Part shown: positions 14,972 through 25,465 of the stretch, piece after piece
Numbering within the stretch: the first letter of the stretch is position 1
How the letters are laid out: each line of letters starts with the position of its first letter
From: Rhodoferax_B ferrireducens_A
GTDB lineage: Bacteria; Pseudomonadota; Gammaproteobacteria; Burkholderiales; Burkholderiaceae_C
Direction of reading: 5' to 3'
NCBI RefSeq assembly: GCF_031458075.1
Contig: NZ_JAVDXT010000008.1
Location: forward strand, 3,541-67,540
Length of the DNA: 64,000 nt
The notes under the pieces: generated by a model
Database searches by the model: none
Told to the model about the DNA's origin: nothing
What the model saw: only the letters and a program-made list of their open reading frames with translations
Made by a program: the position numbers and the translations under genes

Positions 14972-15955
14972 ATGGGCGAGTTCGACCTGATCCGCCGCTA
15001 CTTCACCCGGCCCACGCCGCGCGCGGTGCTGGGTGTGGGCGACGACTGCGCGCTGCTGCAGCCGCGGCCCGGTATGCAGCTGGCCATCTCCAGCGACATG
15101 CTGGTCGAGGGCCGGCATTTTTTGTCCACCGTGTCCCCTGCGGCGCTGGGCCACAAGGCGCTGGCGGTGAACCTCAGCGACCTGGCCGCCTGTGGCGCGC
15201 AGCCGCTGGCCTTCACCCTGGCGCTGGCGCTGCCGCGCGCCGACGCCGCCTGGCTGGAGCCGTTTTCGCAAGGCCTGCTGGCCCTGGCCGACGCCCACGG
15301 CTGTGAGCTGGTCGGCGGCGACACCACCCAGGGCCCGCTGAACATCTGCATCACCGTGTTTGGCGAGGTGCCGCCCGGCCAGGCGCTGCTGCGTTCGGGC
15401 GCCCAAGCCGGCGACGACCTGTATGTAAGCGGCACCCTGGGCGATGCCCGACTGGCGCTAGAGGTTTTTCGCGGCACGCTGTCGCTGCCCGAAGCCGTGT
15501 TTGCCCAGGCCCGGGCCCGGCTGGAAACCCCTACGCCGCGGATGGCCCTGGGCCTGGCGCTGCGCGGCATCGCCACGGCGGCGGCCGATGTCAGCGACGG
15601 GCTGCTCGGCGACCTTGGCCACATCCTGCGCGCCTCCGGCGTAGCGGCGGTGATCGACACCTCGATTGCTATGCAATTAATAGCTGCTGGCGCAGATACT
15701 CTCTGCGCAGATGGCCGATTTGACGTAAAAAAAATCCTGGCCTGCGTGCTGGCCGGCGGCGACGACTACGAGCTGGTATTCACCGCCCCGGTAGCGGCCC
15801 GCCAGGCGGTGCAGGCCGCCGCCGCCCAAGCGCAGACCCGGGTCACGCGCATCGGCCAGATCGAGGCCGCCAGCGGCGCGCCCGCAGTGCGCCTGGTGGA
15901 CGCCGCCGGGGCGCCGGTACTGCGGCAATTTGCCAGCTTCGACCACTTCGCATGA
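14972..15955 (+). CDS. thiL: Thiamine-monophosphate kinase ThiL
   Basis: Phosphorylates thiamine monophosphate to thiamine diphosphate. The start MGEFDLIRRYF at 14972 matches the family; an ATG at 14960, 1 nt after the apaG stop, would add four residues. Motifs are GVGDDCALL, SSDMLVEGRHF, AVNLSDLAACG, GGDTTQGP, DVSDGLLGDLGH and AGGDDYELVFTA. An in-frame stretch at about 15663-15737 encodes SIAMQLIAAGADTLCADGRF then DVKK. It has clearly AT-richer codons and matches the dispersed palindromic repeat, so this copy of the element became coding sequence between the DGLLGDLG and GGDDYEL motifs. Both flanking motifs are intact. Confidence 0.95.
   Translation: MGEFDLIRRYFTRPTPRAVLGVGDDCALLQPRPGMQLAISSDMLVEGRHFLSTVSPAALGHKALAVNLSDLAACGAQPLAFTLALALPRADAAWLEPFSQGLLALADAHGCELVGGDTTQGPLNICITVFGEVPPGQALLRSGAQAGDDLYVSGTLGDARLALEVFRGTLSLPEAVFAQARARLETPTPRMALGLALRGIATAAADVSDGLLGDLGHILRASGVAAVIDTSIAMQLIAAGADTLCADGRFDVKKILACVLAGGDDYELVFTAPVAARQAVQAAAAQAQTRVTRIGQIEAASGAPAVRLVDAAGAPVLRQFASFDHFA
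15663..15737 (+). repeat. Dispersed palindromic repeat, in-frame copy inside thiL
   Basis: GCTATGCAATTAATAGCTGC at about 15668-15687 is followed by the hairpin core GCGCAGA-tactc-TCTGCGC and an A-rich tail. It aligns with the intergenic copy at about 25002-25070 through GCTAT-CAA--AATAGCTGCT--CGC-GATA------TGCGC (dashes are variable bases). It is read through in frame. Confidence 0.75.
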
Positions 15956-16000
15956 CACCCGTCAAACGCTGTCATACAAGCTTGCGTAAACTAAAGCGCC

Positions 16001-16423
16001 ATGAGTGAAGCCGACGCCATCCGCCAGATACTGACCCACGCCCGCACGATTGCGGTGGTCGGCCTGTCGCCGGACCCGATGCGACCCAGCCACGACGTGG
16101 CACGCACCCTGCAGGCGCGCGGCTACCGCATCATCCCGATCAACCCCAATGCCACCGTGATCCTGGGCGAAACCGCCTACCCCAGCCTCACCGCCGCGGC
16201 CCAGCACCACCGTATCGAGGTGGTGAACTGCTTCCGCAAAAGCCGGGACATTCCACCCCTGGTCGAAGAAGCCATCGCCATCGGCGCCAAGGCCGTGTGG
16301 ATGCAGCTGGGCATCGCCCATGCCGGCGCCGCCCAGCGGGCCCAGGCGGCCGGACTGCGGGTGGTGCAGAACAAATGCATCCGCACCGAACACGCGGTGC
16401 TGTCCGCCCGCGGCGTGATTTGA
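16001..16423 (+). CDS. CoA-binding domain protein (YccU-like)
   Basis: A 140-residue Rossmann-fold protein of the CoA_binding family, similar in length to E. coli YccU (137). The nucleotide-binding start is TIAVVGLSPDPMRPSHDVA, followed by GYRIIPINPNATVILGE, NCFRKSRDIPPLVEEA and AKAVWMQLGIAH, and the C-terminal VVQNKCIRTEH is conserved. No catalytic activity is known for stand-alone members. The TGA stop overlaps the TTG start of the next gene (TTGA), indicating coupled translation. Confidence 0.88.
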   Translation: MSEADAIRQILTHARTIAVVGLSPDPMRPSHDVARTLQARGYRIIPINPNATVILGETAYPSLTAAAQHHRIEVVNCFRKSRDIPPLVEEAIAIGAKAVWMQLGIAHAGAAQRAQAAGLRVVQNKCIRTEHAVLSARGVI

Positions 16424-17166
16424 GCCCCCTGCCCGCCCCCACGGCGCGCTGGACGGCGGCGCTGCTGCCGCTGGGGCTGTGCGCCTGCGGCATGCTCAGC
16501 CCCACGCCGGCACCACATGGCGAGGCCCGCAGCAGTCCCCCAGCCCCCGCCGAGCTGGCCCAGTCGGACGTGAACCGCATGGCCACCCTGGGCATGCGCG
16601 ACAACCTGGAAAGCCTGCTGCGCCTGGCCGACAAGCTGTACAAGCGCAACCCCGCCGAGTGGCGCAAGACCAGCACCGCCAGCCGCGAAGACGCCCTGGC
16701 CCAGGTGCGCAGCGCCATGGACCGGCGCCAACCCTGGCCGGCGCTGCAGGGCCAGCGCGACATCCAGGCCTTGTCGCTGGCGCTCAGCCCGGACTTCAAG
16801 GGCGACCGCGTGGCCGCCTTCATCCTGGCCAATGCCGACATGCTGGTCGCCGCCCATGGCGACAAGACCACGTTCTATCTGATCGACAGCCTGGACGCCC
16901 AGCACATCTACAACGCCGCGCGGAATGTGGAAATCGCCGTCTGGCTGCTGTCCAGCCGCCGCACCGCCGCCGGCCAGCCACTGCTGCTGGCCGATGAAGT
17001 CAACGAACGCGAACGCAACCTGAGCTTCGAGCGCGAGTTTGGCAAAATCGTCGGCCGCCTGGACCTGTTGTCCGCCGTCCTCACCGAAAAATACCGCCGG
17101 GCCGCCATCAGCTATGTGCAAAACCTGCTGGGCGGCTCCTTCTTACAGTTCCTGCCGGTGCGCTAA
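16420..17166 (+). CDS. Putative lipoprotein of unknown function
   Basis: A 248-residue product if translation starts at TTG 16420, which overlaps the preceding stop. The N terminus is MSPLPAPTARWTAALLPLG followed by LCACGM, a plausible but imperfect lipoprotein signal (Cys at about residue 21 or 23). The mature part is largely helical, with SDVNRMATLGMRDNLESLLR, FLANADMLVAAHG-like segments and DEVNERERNLSFEREFGKIV. I recognise it only as a conserved betaproteobacterial hypothetical. It lies between the CoA-binding gene and hemE with a 32-bp gap to hemE. No catalytic motif is visible. Confidence 0.7.
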   Translation: MSPLPAPTARWTAALLPLGLCACGMLSPTPAPHGEARSSPPAPAELAQSDVNRMATLGMRDNLESLLRLADKLYKRNPAEWRKTSTASREDALAQVRSAMDRRQPWPALQGQRDIQALSLALSPDFKGDRVAAFILANADMLVAAHGDKTTFYLIDSLDAQHIYNAARNVEIAVWLLSSRRTAAGQPLLLADEVNERERNLSFEREFGKIVGRLDLLSAVLTEKYRRAAISYVQNLLGGSFLQFLPVR

Positions 17167-17198
17167 GCTCCACGCTTCCACCGCCTCTGCCCTCCCCC

Positions 17199-18287
17199 AT
17201 GTCCTTCGCCCCGCTCCAAAACGACAGCTTTCTGCGCGCCTGCCTGCGCCAGTCCACCGACCACACCCCCGTCTGGCTGATGCGCCAGGCCGGCCGCTAC
17301 CTGCCCGAATACCTGGCCACCCGTGCCAAGGCCGGCAGCTTCATGGGCCTGGCCACCAACACCGACTACGCCACCGAAGTCACGCTGCAGCCACTGGAGC
17401 GCTACCCGCTGGACGCGGCCATCCTGTTCAGCGACATCCTCACCGTGCCCGACGCCATGGGCCTGGGCCTGAGCTTTGCGCAGGGCGAAGGCCCGCGCTT
17501 CGCCCATGCAGTGCGCGACGAGGCCGCCGTGGCCGCGCTGCAGGTGCCCGACATGGACAAGCTGCGCTATGTGTTCGACGCCGTGACCTCGATCCGCAAG
17601 GCCCTGAACGGCCGTGTCCCGCTGATCGGCTTCTCCGGCAGCCCCTGGACGCTGGCCTGCTACATGGTCGAGGGCAAAGGCTCGGACGACTACCGCCTGG
17701 TCAAGAGCATGCTGTACAGCCGCCCCGACCTGATGCACCGCATGCTGCAGGTGAACGCCGATGCCGTGGCCGCCTACCTGAACGCGCAGATCGAGGCCGG
17801 CGCCCAAGCGGTGATGATTTTCGACAGCTGGGGCGGCGTGCTGGCCGACGGCGCATTCCAGCAGTTCAGCCTGGCCTATACCCAGCAGGTTTTGCGGCAG
17901 CTGAAGACCGAGCACAACGGCCAACGCATTCCGCGCCTGGTGTTCACCAAGGGCGGCGGGCTCTGGCTGGACGAAATGGTCGGCTTGGACTGCGAAGTGC
18001 TGGGCCTGGACTGGACAGTGAACCTGGCCAAGGCGCGGGCGCTGGTGGGTGGCAGCAAGGCGCTGCAAGGCAATATCGACCCGAACGTGCTGTTCGCGCC
18101 GCCGGCCCAGATCGCCGCCGAAGTGGAGCGCGTGGTGAACAGCTTTGGCGTGCCCCACCAGGGTGCAGGCCAGGGCCCCACCCATATCTTCAATTTGGGG
18201 CATGGCATCAGCCAGCACACGCCGCCCGAGCATGTGGCGGCGCTGGTCGAGGCCGTACACCGGGCTTCGCGCCAAATTCGGGCATAA
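17199..18287 (+). CDS. hemE: Uroporphyrinogen decarboxylase HemE
   Basis: Decarboxylates uroporphyrinogen III to coproporphyrinogen III in heme synthesis. The 362 residues are standard. The substrate-binding PVWLMRQAGRYLPEY motif is at about 26-40, the catalytic Asp lies in AILFSDILTVPDAMG (about 75-89), and GFSGSPWTLACYMVEG, QAVMIFDSWGG and FNLGHGISQHTPPEHV are present. It follows the lipoprotein gene on the same strand. A 321-bp gap follows before priA. Confidence 0.98.
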   Translation: MSFAPLQNDSFLRACLRQSTDHTPVWLMRQAGRYLPEYLATRAKAGSFMGLATNTDYATEVTLQPLERYPLDAAILFSDILTVPDAMGLGLSFAQGEGPRFAHAVRDEAAVAALQVPDMDKLRYVFDAVTSIRKALNGRVPLIGFSGSPWTLACYMVEGKGSDDYRLVKSMLYSRPDLMHRMLQVNADAVAAYLNAQIEAGAQAVMIFDSWGGVLADGAFQQFSLAYTQQVLRQLKTEHNGQRIPRLVFTKGGGLWLDEMVGLDCEVLGLDWTVNLAKARALVGGSKALQGNIDPNVLFAPPAQIAAEVERVVNSFGVPHQGAGQGPTHIFNLGHGISQHTPPEHVAALVEAVHRASRQIRA

Positions 18288-18329
18288 AAGGGGCGGATGG
18301 GCCTGAAAAATAGTTTTGCCACGCACCAC

Positions 18330-18338
18330 TTATGCACA
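18330..18338 (+). promoter_or_regulatory. DnaA-box match TTATGCACA
   Basis: Perfect match to the TTATNCACA consensus, 279 bp upstream of the priA start codon. Binding is not demonstrated. Confidence 0.4.
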
Positions 18339-18516
18339 CAATTTGTGGTGGGCTTTGACCCGGCAACGCTTGGGGCCTCTACTCCGCTACAAAACCCATA
18401 GCGATCGTAAGCCCTTGATTTATATAGTCATCTGAAATTGCTTTTTTTTCAGGCATTTTGTTCAAAGCCTTGATTTACTGGGCTTTGCGGCCTGCCACAG
18501 AGAGATATCAACAAAG

Positions 18517-18525
18517 TTATCCACA
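18517..18525 (+). promoter_or_regulatory. DnaA-box match TTATCCACA
   Basis: The highest-affinity DnaA 9-mer, 92 bp upstream of priA and in the same orientation as the site at 18330. It is well placed to affect transcription of the restart helicase gene. Confidence 0.5.
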
Positions 18526-18608
18526 GCTTCTTGGGATACCTGGTAAATCATTTGTAAATCAAGCACTTAGGCCAGATTCCGCAAGTTCACGTGAAATAAC
18601 GCACACAA

Positions 18609-20720
<2,112 letters not shown>

Positions 20721-20775
20721 AGAAAATCGGGCTCTGGCGCAGGTAGTACCTGCGCGAGCAGCTATCGAAAATACA
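20721..20775 (-). repeat. Dispersed palindromic repeat, copy C (between priA and DTW gene)
   Basis: Starts immediately after the priA stop and nearly fills the convergent gap. Read on the minus strand it contains GATAGCTGCTCGCGCAGGTA followed by CTACCTGCGCCAGAGCCCGA. GCGCAGGTA and TACCTGCGC form a perfect 9-bp inverted repeat with a one-base centre. No T run follows, so it is not an obvious intrinsic terminator. Confidence 0.75.
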
Positions 20776-20780
20776 GCAAA

Positions 20781-21401
20781 CTAACCCGGGCGGTAGGCCT
20801 GCTGCTGGTCCACGAAGCCGTCAAACGCATCGAGCAACGGCTGGTAACGCGCGGCATCGCCCTCCCCTACTTCCAATTGGGCCAGTGCGGCGCAACAGGC
20901 TTCCAGCGTGGACAGCTGGTCGGGCTTGTGCGCCTTGCGGATGCGGTACTGCGACGGCGGCATATCGCGCAGCGCCAGCCGCGGCAGCTGCTGCAGCAGC
21001 GGGTTCTGGAACAGCAGCTTGCGGCTTTTGCGCCAGGTGCCGTCCAGCACTACCAGGCACAGCCGGGCCGGGTCTTGCAGCCAGTCCTGCGGCAGCGCCG
21101 GAGCCGCGGGCAGGCCCAGGGCCACGTCCTGCGGGGTGTCGGGGTAGAGCAGCACCAGGCGGCCCGCACTTACGCGCACATCCGCTTCGGTAAAGGTCTC
21201 GCCGACCAGCAGGCGACTGTTCGGCAGGCTCAGGTGCAGCAGCCGGGCGCTGCCCTTGGCGTTGTAGACCTCCAGCGGGTGCTGCAGGATCAGCACCCCG
21301 ACCTGGTGGGCGATGGGCCTGATCCACTGGCAAATGCAGCTGCGCTGCGCCCGCAGGCAGCGGGCGCAGCGCAGGCGGGGGACGGTGGCGGCATCGGACA
21401 T
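20781..21401 (-). CDS. DTW-domain tRNA-uridine aminocarboxypropyltransferase
   Basis: A DTW-domain protein (206 residues). The family includes E. coli TapT and forms acp3U in tRNA using SAM. The N-terminal cysteine cluster CARCLRAQRSCICQW (about residues 12-26), LQHPLEVYNAKGSARLLHLS, LLYPD, VVLDGTWRKSRKLL (the DGTW motif) and the C-terminal YRIRKAHKPDQLSTLEA are all diagnostic. The zinc-like Cys cluster suggests the TapT-type branch, but assignment to a tRNA position is inference. It starts at ATG 21401, divergent from the chemoreceptor gene at 21611, with a repeat copy between them. Confidence 0.88.
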   Translation of the reverse strand: MSDAATVPRLRCARCLRAQRSCICQWIRPIAHQVGVLILQHPLEVYNAKGSARLLHLSLPNSRLLVGETFTEADVRVSAGRLVLLYPDTPQDVALGLPAAPALPQDWLQDPARLCLVVLDGTWRKSRKLLFQNPLLQQLPRLALRDMPPSQYRIRKAHKPDQLSTLEACCAALAQLEVGEGDAARYQPLLDAFDGFVDQQQAYRPG

Positions 21402-21419
21402 GCGGCCATTCTAGGCCAG

Positions 21420-21485
21420 GTATTTTTATATAAAAATCAGTGCTAGCGCATACAGATATTGCACAAGCAGCTATGCATTCAATAT
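21420..21485 (-). repeat. Dispersed palindromic repeat, copy D (upstream of DTW gene)
   Basis: Read on the minus strand it contains TGAATGCATAGCTGCTTGTG followed by ATATCTGTATGCGCTAGCAC and an AT-rich tail. The AATATCTGTATGCGC core is a decayed version of the GCGC-centred palindrome. It lies in the divergent gap just outside the DTW start codon. Confidence 0.6.
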
Positions 21486-21610
21486 CACACAAAAAACCGA
21501 CTGTTACCGGTTCTGCGGCGCTACCGCGCGTTTTCACCGCTCCCAGCGCCGCGCAAAACTGCTACGCTTTGTAACGCGTTTTTTACTCTGCTTACTCTGA
21601 AAGCTGCCCC

Positions 21611-23176
21611 ATGGCCCCTACCGGTTTCCGCGCTCTGAGTATTGCCAAACGGCTGGCTGTGCTGAACTTCAGCGCACTCCTCGGCCTGGTGCTGCTGACA
21701 GCAGTCTTCCTGGTGTCCGAACGCCGCCTGATCATGGAGGAGCGCCAGAACAGCGTGCGCCAGGCCGTCGAGGTGGCGCACAGCCTGGTGGTCAACTACC
21801 ACGGCCTGGTGGCCCAGGGCAAATCGACCGACGCCGAGGCGCAAAAGCTGGCCATGGCTGCGCTGAAGGTGATGCGCTACAGCGGCAGCGAATACTTCTG
21901 GATCAACGACATGCAGCCGGCGATGGTGATGCACCCCATCAAGCCCGAGCTGGACGGCAAGAACCTCAGCGAAAACAAAGACCCCACGGGCAAGCGCCTG
22001 TTCGTGGAGTTCGTCAACACCGTCAAGGCCGAGGGCAGCGGCTATGTGAACTACCTGTGGCCCAAGCCCGGCAGCGAGAACCCGGTGCAGAAGGTCTCCT
22101 ACGTCAAAGGCTTCGCGCCCTGGGGCTGGGTGATTGGCTCGGGCGTGTATGTGGACACGGTGGACTCGGCGATCCGCGGCCGTGTCATCACCTTTGGCCT
22201 GGCGACCCTGGTGTTGCTGGTCTTGCAGCTGGGCCTGGGCACACTGATCGCGCGTGGCCTGATCGGCCAGCTGGGCGGTGAGCCCGGCTATGCGGCCAGC
22301 ATCACCGAGCACATGGCGCGCGGCGACCTGTCGGTGCCGATTGCGCTGAAAGCCGGCGACAACAGCAGCCTGTTGCACGCCATCCAGGGCATGCGTGACA
22401 GCATTGCCCACATCGTCGGCGAGGTGCGGGTCGGCACCGACTCGATCGCCGCCGCTTCGGGCGAAATCGCCGCGGGGAATAACGACTTGTCGGTACGCAC
22501 CGAGCAGCAGGCCAGTTCGCTGGAGAAAACCGCAGCCTCGATGGAGCACCTGACCAGCACCGTCAAGCAAAACGCCGAGAACGCGCGCCACGCCAGCCAG
22601 TTGGCGGCCACCGCGTCCACCGTGGCCATAAAGGGCGGTGCGGTGGTGGCCCAGGTGGTCGGCACCATGGCCACGGTGAATGCCTCGTCGAACAAGATCG
22701 TCGACATCATCGGGGTGATCGACGGCATCGCCTTCCAGACCAATATCCTGGCCCTCAACGCCGCCGTCGAAGCCGCGCGCGCTGGTGAGCAGGGCCGCGG
22801 CTTTGCCGTGGTGGCCAGCGAGGTGCGCAGCCTGGCCCAGCGCTCGGCCGCCGCCGCCAAGGAGATCAAGACCCTGATCCACGAGTCGGTGGAAAACGTG
22901 GAGCACAGCACCCGCCTGGTCAACGACGCCGGCACCACCATGACCGAGGTGGTGCAAAGCGTGAAGCGGGTAACCGACATCATTGGCGAGATTGCCGCGG
23001 CCAGCCAGGACCAGTCGCAGGGCATAGACCAGATCAACGGCGCGATCACCGCCATGGACGGGGTGACGCAGCAGAACGCCGCCCTGGTGGAAGAAGCGGC
23101 CTCGGCCGCCGAGTCGATGCGCAGCCAGGCCGAGCGCCTGTCGCAGCAGGTCAGCGTGTTCAAGCTGGCGGGTTGA
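21611..23176 (+). CDS. Methyl-accepting chemotaxis protein with periplasmic single-Cache sensor
   Basis: A 521-residue chemoreceptor. TM1 is about 18-38 (LLGLVLLTAVFLV). The periplasmic Cache-type sensor (about 45-185) contains YFWINDMQPAMVMHPIKPEL and GFAPWGWVIGSGVYVD. TM2 is about 198-217 (FGLATLVLLVLQLGLGTLIA), followed by a HAMP-like linker and the signalling domain with hairpin tip IDGIAFQTNILALNAAVEAA then GEQGRGFAVVASEVRSLAQR. It ends VFKLAG with no CheR/CheB-docking pentapeptide. The ligand is unknown; homologous sCache_2 receptors bind small organic acids. It is the first of four receptors in this island. Confidence 0.93.
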   Translation: MAPTGFRALSIAKRLAVLNFSALLGLVLLTAVFLVSERRLIMEERQNSVRQAVEVAHSLVVNYHGLVAQGKSTDAEAQKLAMAALKVMRYSGSEYFWINDMQPAMVMHPIKPELDGKNLSENKDPTGKRLFVEFVNTVKAEGSGYVNYLWPKPGSENPVQKVSYVKGFAPWGWVIGSGVYVDTVDSAIRGRVITFGLATLVLLVLQLGLGTLIARGLIGQLGGEPGYAASITEHMARGDLSVPIALKAGDNSSLLHAIQGMRDSIAHIVGEVRVGTDSIAAASGEIAAGNNDLSVRTEQQASSLEKTAASMEHLTSTVKQNAENARHASQLAATASTVAIKGGAVVAQVVGTMATVNASSNKIVDIIGVIDGIAFQTNILALNAAVEAARAGEQGRGFAVVASEVRSLAQRSAAAAKEIKTLIHESVENVEHSTRLVNDAGTTMTEVVQSVKRVTDIIGEIAAASQDQSQGIDQINGAITAMDGVTQQNAALVEEAASAAESMRSQAERLSQQVSVFKLAG

Positions 23177-23346
23177 CGCAGCGCGGGGAGAAGCGTACTC
23201 AAAATGGATGATGCGCCCCCCTGGAGCCACCGGGAATTGCAACAGCGTTTGTTTGTTTACAGATACATTGATTTACAGGCGGAGCAAAGGCGGCCGAAGT
23301 CTGGAAATGTATTTGTCCCACAAGCACAGCACTGGAGCGAGCACGC

Positions 23347-24993
23347 ATGCGCAACAACCTGCCTATCCTGAACCAGGAATACAGCTTTCCACCCGGCCAA
23401 ACGCTGGTCTCCACCACCGACCTGCACGGCAATATCAATTACTGCAACCCCGTCTTCATTGAAGTCAGCGGCTTCACCCGCGAAGAGCTGATAGGCCATC
23501 CCGACATGCCCGAAGAAGCGTTCCGCGACATGTGGGAGACCATCAAGGGCGGCCGCCCCTGGTCGGCCATGGTCAAGAACCGGCGCAAGGACGGCAGCTA
23601 CTACTGGGTGCGGGCCAATGTCACCCCGCTGATGGAGGGCACCCAGCCCATCGGCTTCATGTCGGTGCGCACCGAGCCGCTGCGGGCCGACATCGACGCC
23701 GCCACCGCGCTGTACGCCAGGATGCGGGCCGAAAAGGCCCAGGGCCAGCGCGTGCTGCGCCTGTACCGCGGCCAGTTGCGCGTCGACACCCCGGCAGGCC
23801 GGCTGAAAACCGCCTTGTCGCTGGGGCTGGCGGGCAAGCTGGCCATGACGGCCGGCATACTGGGCTTGGTCGGCTTCGGGGTGGGCGCCCTGGTGGTGTC
23901 CAGCCTGGGTGCCGGCATCTGGCTGGCCGCGCTGGCCACCACGGTGGTCTGCGCGCTGGCCGGTGGCTGGGTATTGAGCGGCCTGTCCATCACCCCGCTG
24001 CACAACCTGGTCAGCTTCTCCAACCGCATGGCCGCCGGTGACCTGACCCAGACCCTGAAGGGCAGCGGCAACGATGCGATGGGCGAACTGTCCGGGGCCT
24101 TGAACCAGCTCAACGTGAACCTGCAGTCCATCGTGCGCGACGCGCGCACCGGCGTCGACAACATGAGCGTAGCCACCCAGGAGATCGCCGCCGGCAACGA
24201 CGACCTGTCGAACCGCACCGAAAGCCAGGCCAGCAGCCTGCAGCAGACGGCAGCCTCGATGGAGCAGATTACCGGCACCGTGCGGCAAAGCGCCGACTCC
24301 GCCGCCCAGGCAGCCCAGCTCGCCGCCCATGCCGATACCGTGACCCGGCGTGGCGGCGATGCGGTGCTGGACGTGACCCGCACCATGCGCCAGATCACCG
24401 AGTCCTCGAACCGGATTGGCGAAATCATCCAGGTGATCGACAGCATTGCCTTCCAGACCAATATCCTGGCCCTGAATGCCGCGGTGGAAGCCGCCCGCGC
24501 GGGCGACCAGGGTCGCGGCTTTGCGGTGGTGGCCAGCGAAGTCCGTGCGCTGTCGCAGCGCACCGCCGCCGCCGCCCGCGAAGTCAAGAGCCTGATCGCC
24601 GAGTCCACCACCACCGTAGAAACCGGTAGCCGCCTGGCCGATGCCGCCCAGGTCACCATGACCGATGCACTGCACGCGGTCAGCCAGGTCACGGCGCTGG
24701 TGACCGAAATCAGCGCCGCCTCGCGCGAGCAGCTGGACGGTATTGCCCAAGTCAACCACGCCATCACGCAGATGGACAGCATCACCCAGCAAAACGCCGC
24801 CATGGTCGAGCAAATTGCCGCCGCCGCCAATGCGCTGCACGGCCAATCCGAAGCGGTGTCGGAAAGCGTGCGGGTGTTCCGCCTCACGGCCAGCGGCTCC
24901 AGCAGTGCGACCACCAGCCGCCGACCGACCTCCGAACCGGCCCGCCCCCGGCTGGTGGCCGACAACACCCAGCCTCTGCGCAAGGAGGCCTAG
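23347..24993 (+). CDS. aer: Aerotaxis-type receptor Aer (PAS domain chemoreceptor)
   Basis: A 548-residue receptor with an N-terminal cytoplasmic PAS domain (about 18-115), as in Aer. Visible are GNINYCNPVFIEVSGFTREE, IGHPDMPEEAFRDMW and KNRRKDGSYYWVRANVTPL. These match the FAD-binding PAS of energy taxis receptors. Hydrophobic segments lie at about 165-215 (LAMTAGILGLVGFGVGALVV and IWLAALATTVVCALAGGWVL), followed by HAMP and the signalling domain with IDSIAFQTNILALNAAVEAA. There is no periplasmic sensor. Sensing of redox state or oxygen is inferred from the family. A repeat copy follows the stop. Confidence 0.9.
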   Translation: MRNNLPILNQEYSFPPGQTLVSTTDLHGNINYCNPVFIEVSGFTREELIGHPDMPEEAFRDMWETIKGGRPWSAMVKNRRKDGSYYWVRANVTPLMEGTQPIGFMSVRTEPLRADIDAATALYARMRAEKAQGQRVLRLYRGQLRVDTPAGRLKTALSLGLAGKLAMTAGILGLVGFGVGALVVSSLGAGIWLAALATTVVCALAGGWVLSGLSITPLHNLVSFSNRMAAGDLTQTLKGSGNDAMGELSGALNQLNVNLQSIVRDARTGVDNMSVATQEIAAGNDDLSNRTESQASSLQQTAASMEQITGTVRQSADSAAQAAQLAAHADTVTRRGGDAVLDVTRTMRQITESSNRIGEIIQVIDSIAFQTNILALNAAVEAARAGDQGRGFAVVASEVRALSQRTAAAAREVKSLIAESTTTVETGSRLADAAQVTMTDALHAVSQVTALVTEISAASREQLDGIAQVNHAITQMDSITQQNAAMVEQIAAAANALHGQSEAVSESVRVFRLTASGSSSATTSRRPTSEPARPRLVADNTQPLRKEA

Positions 24994-25001
24994 GCCACTG
25001 A

Positions 25002-25070
25002 ACGCTATACAAAAAATAGCTGCTCACGCTGATAGAGATTGCGCTACAGGCCTTAAAAGCTTGAAATCCT
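25002..25070 (+). repeat. Dispersed palindromic repeat, copy E (reference copy)
   Basis: Contains GCTATACAAAAAATAGCTGC, then TCACGCTGATAGAGATTGCG, then CTACAGGCCTTAAAAGCTTG. I use this as the reference for the family: arm GCTAT..AA..ATAGCTGCT, GCGC-centred core, then a CTACAGGCCT-AAAAGCTTGAAA tail. It starts 8 bp after the aer stop. Confidence 0.75.
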
Positions 25071-25140
25071 GGACTGGGCAGCAGACCCCAGCTGGTGGAC
25101 ACCTACAATCCCGTGCACTGTCGACCATGCTGGGATTCAC

Positions 25141-25437
25141 ATGCTATTTTCTTGGTTCAACGCGAAAGAAGCCAACCGGTTTGGGGCCGAGCTGGCGCAG
25201 ATCTTCATAGAAAAAATCCCCCTGGGCACGCCGCGTACCGACAAGAAATTTGCCATCAAGACCCAGCGTGCGCTGGACCAGATAGCGTTGCGCACGCGCC
25301 AGTTCCAGGTCAGCCACACGCTGAATCTCTATACCCGCGCCAAGCTGGCCAACAACTTCAAATGGACGCTGAAAGATGCGGGCTATGAAAGCACGTATGT
25401 GGAAGAGCTGACCGAATGGCTGGTCAAGCGTCTCTAA
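25141..25437 (+). CDS. Conserved hypothetical protein, 98 residues
   Basis: A short, charged, mostly helical protein starting MLFSWFNAKEANRFGAELAQ and ending EELTEWLVKRL. It has no signal peptide, transmembrane segment or cysteine. The sequence NLYTRAKLANNFKWTLKDAG hints at a nucleic-acid- or protein-binding helix pair, but I recognise no family. It lies 28 bp upstream of the GT41-like gene on the same strand and is probably co-transcribed with it. It is not an antisense artefact, since no better frame overlaps it. Confidence 0.65.
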   Translation: MLFSWFNAKEANRFGAELAQIFIEKIPLGTPRTDKKFAIKTQRALDQIALRTRQFQVSHTLNLYTRAKLANNFKWTLKDAGYESTYVEELTEWLVKRL

Positions 25438-25465
25438 GATTTCCAAGATCCAACCGTTGGCCTCC

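Larger units (their letters stand above)
18288..18608. other. Gene-free region between hemE and priA
   Basis: 321 bp without a convincing coding frame, clearly AT-richer than its flanks. It holds two perfect TTATNCACA DnaA-box consensus sites (18330-18338 and 18517-18525) and a degenerate fragment, GCTACAAAACCCATAGC at about 18384-18400, that resembles one arm of the dispersed repeat. No clear sigma-70 promoter or terminator could be assigned. Confidence 0.7.
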
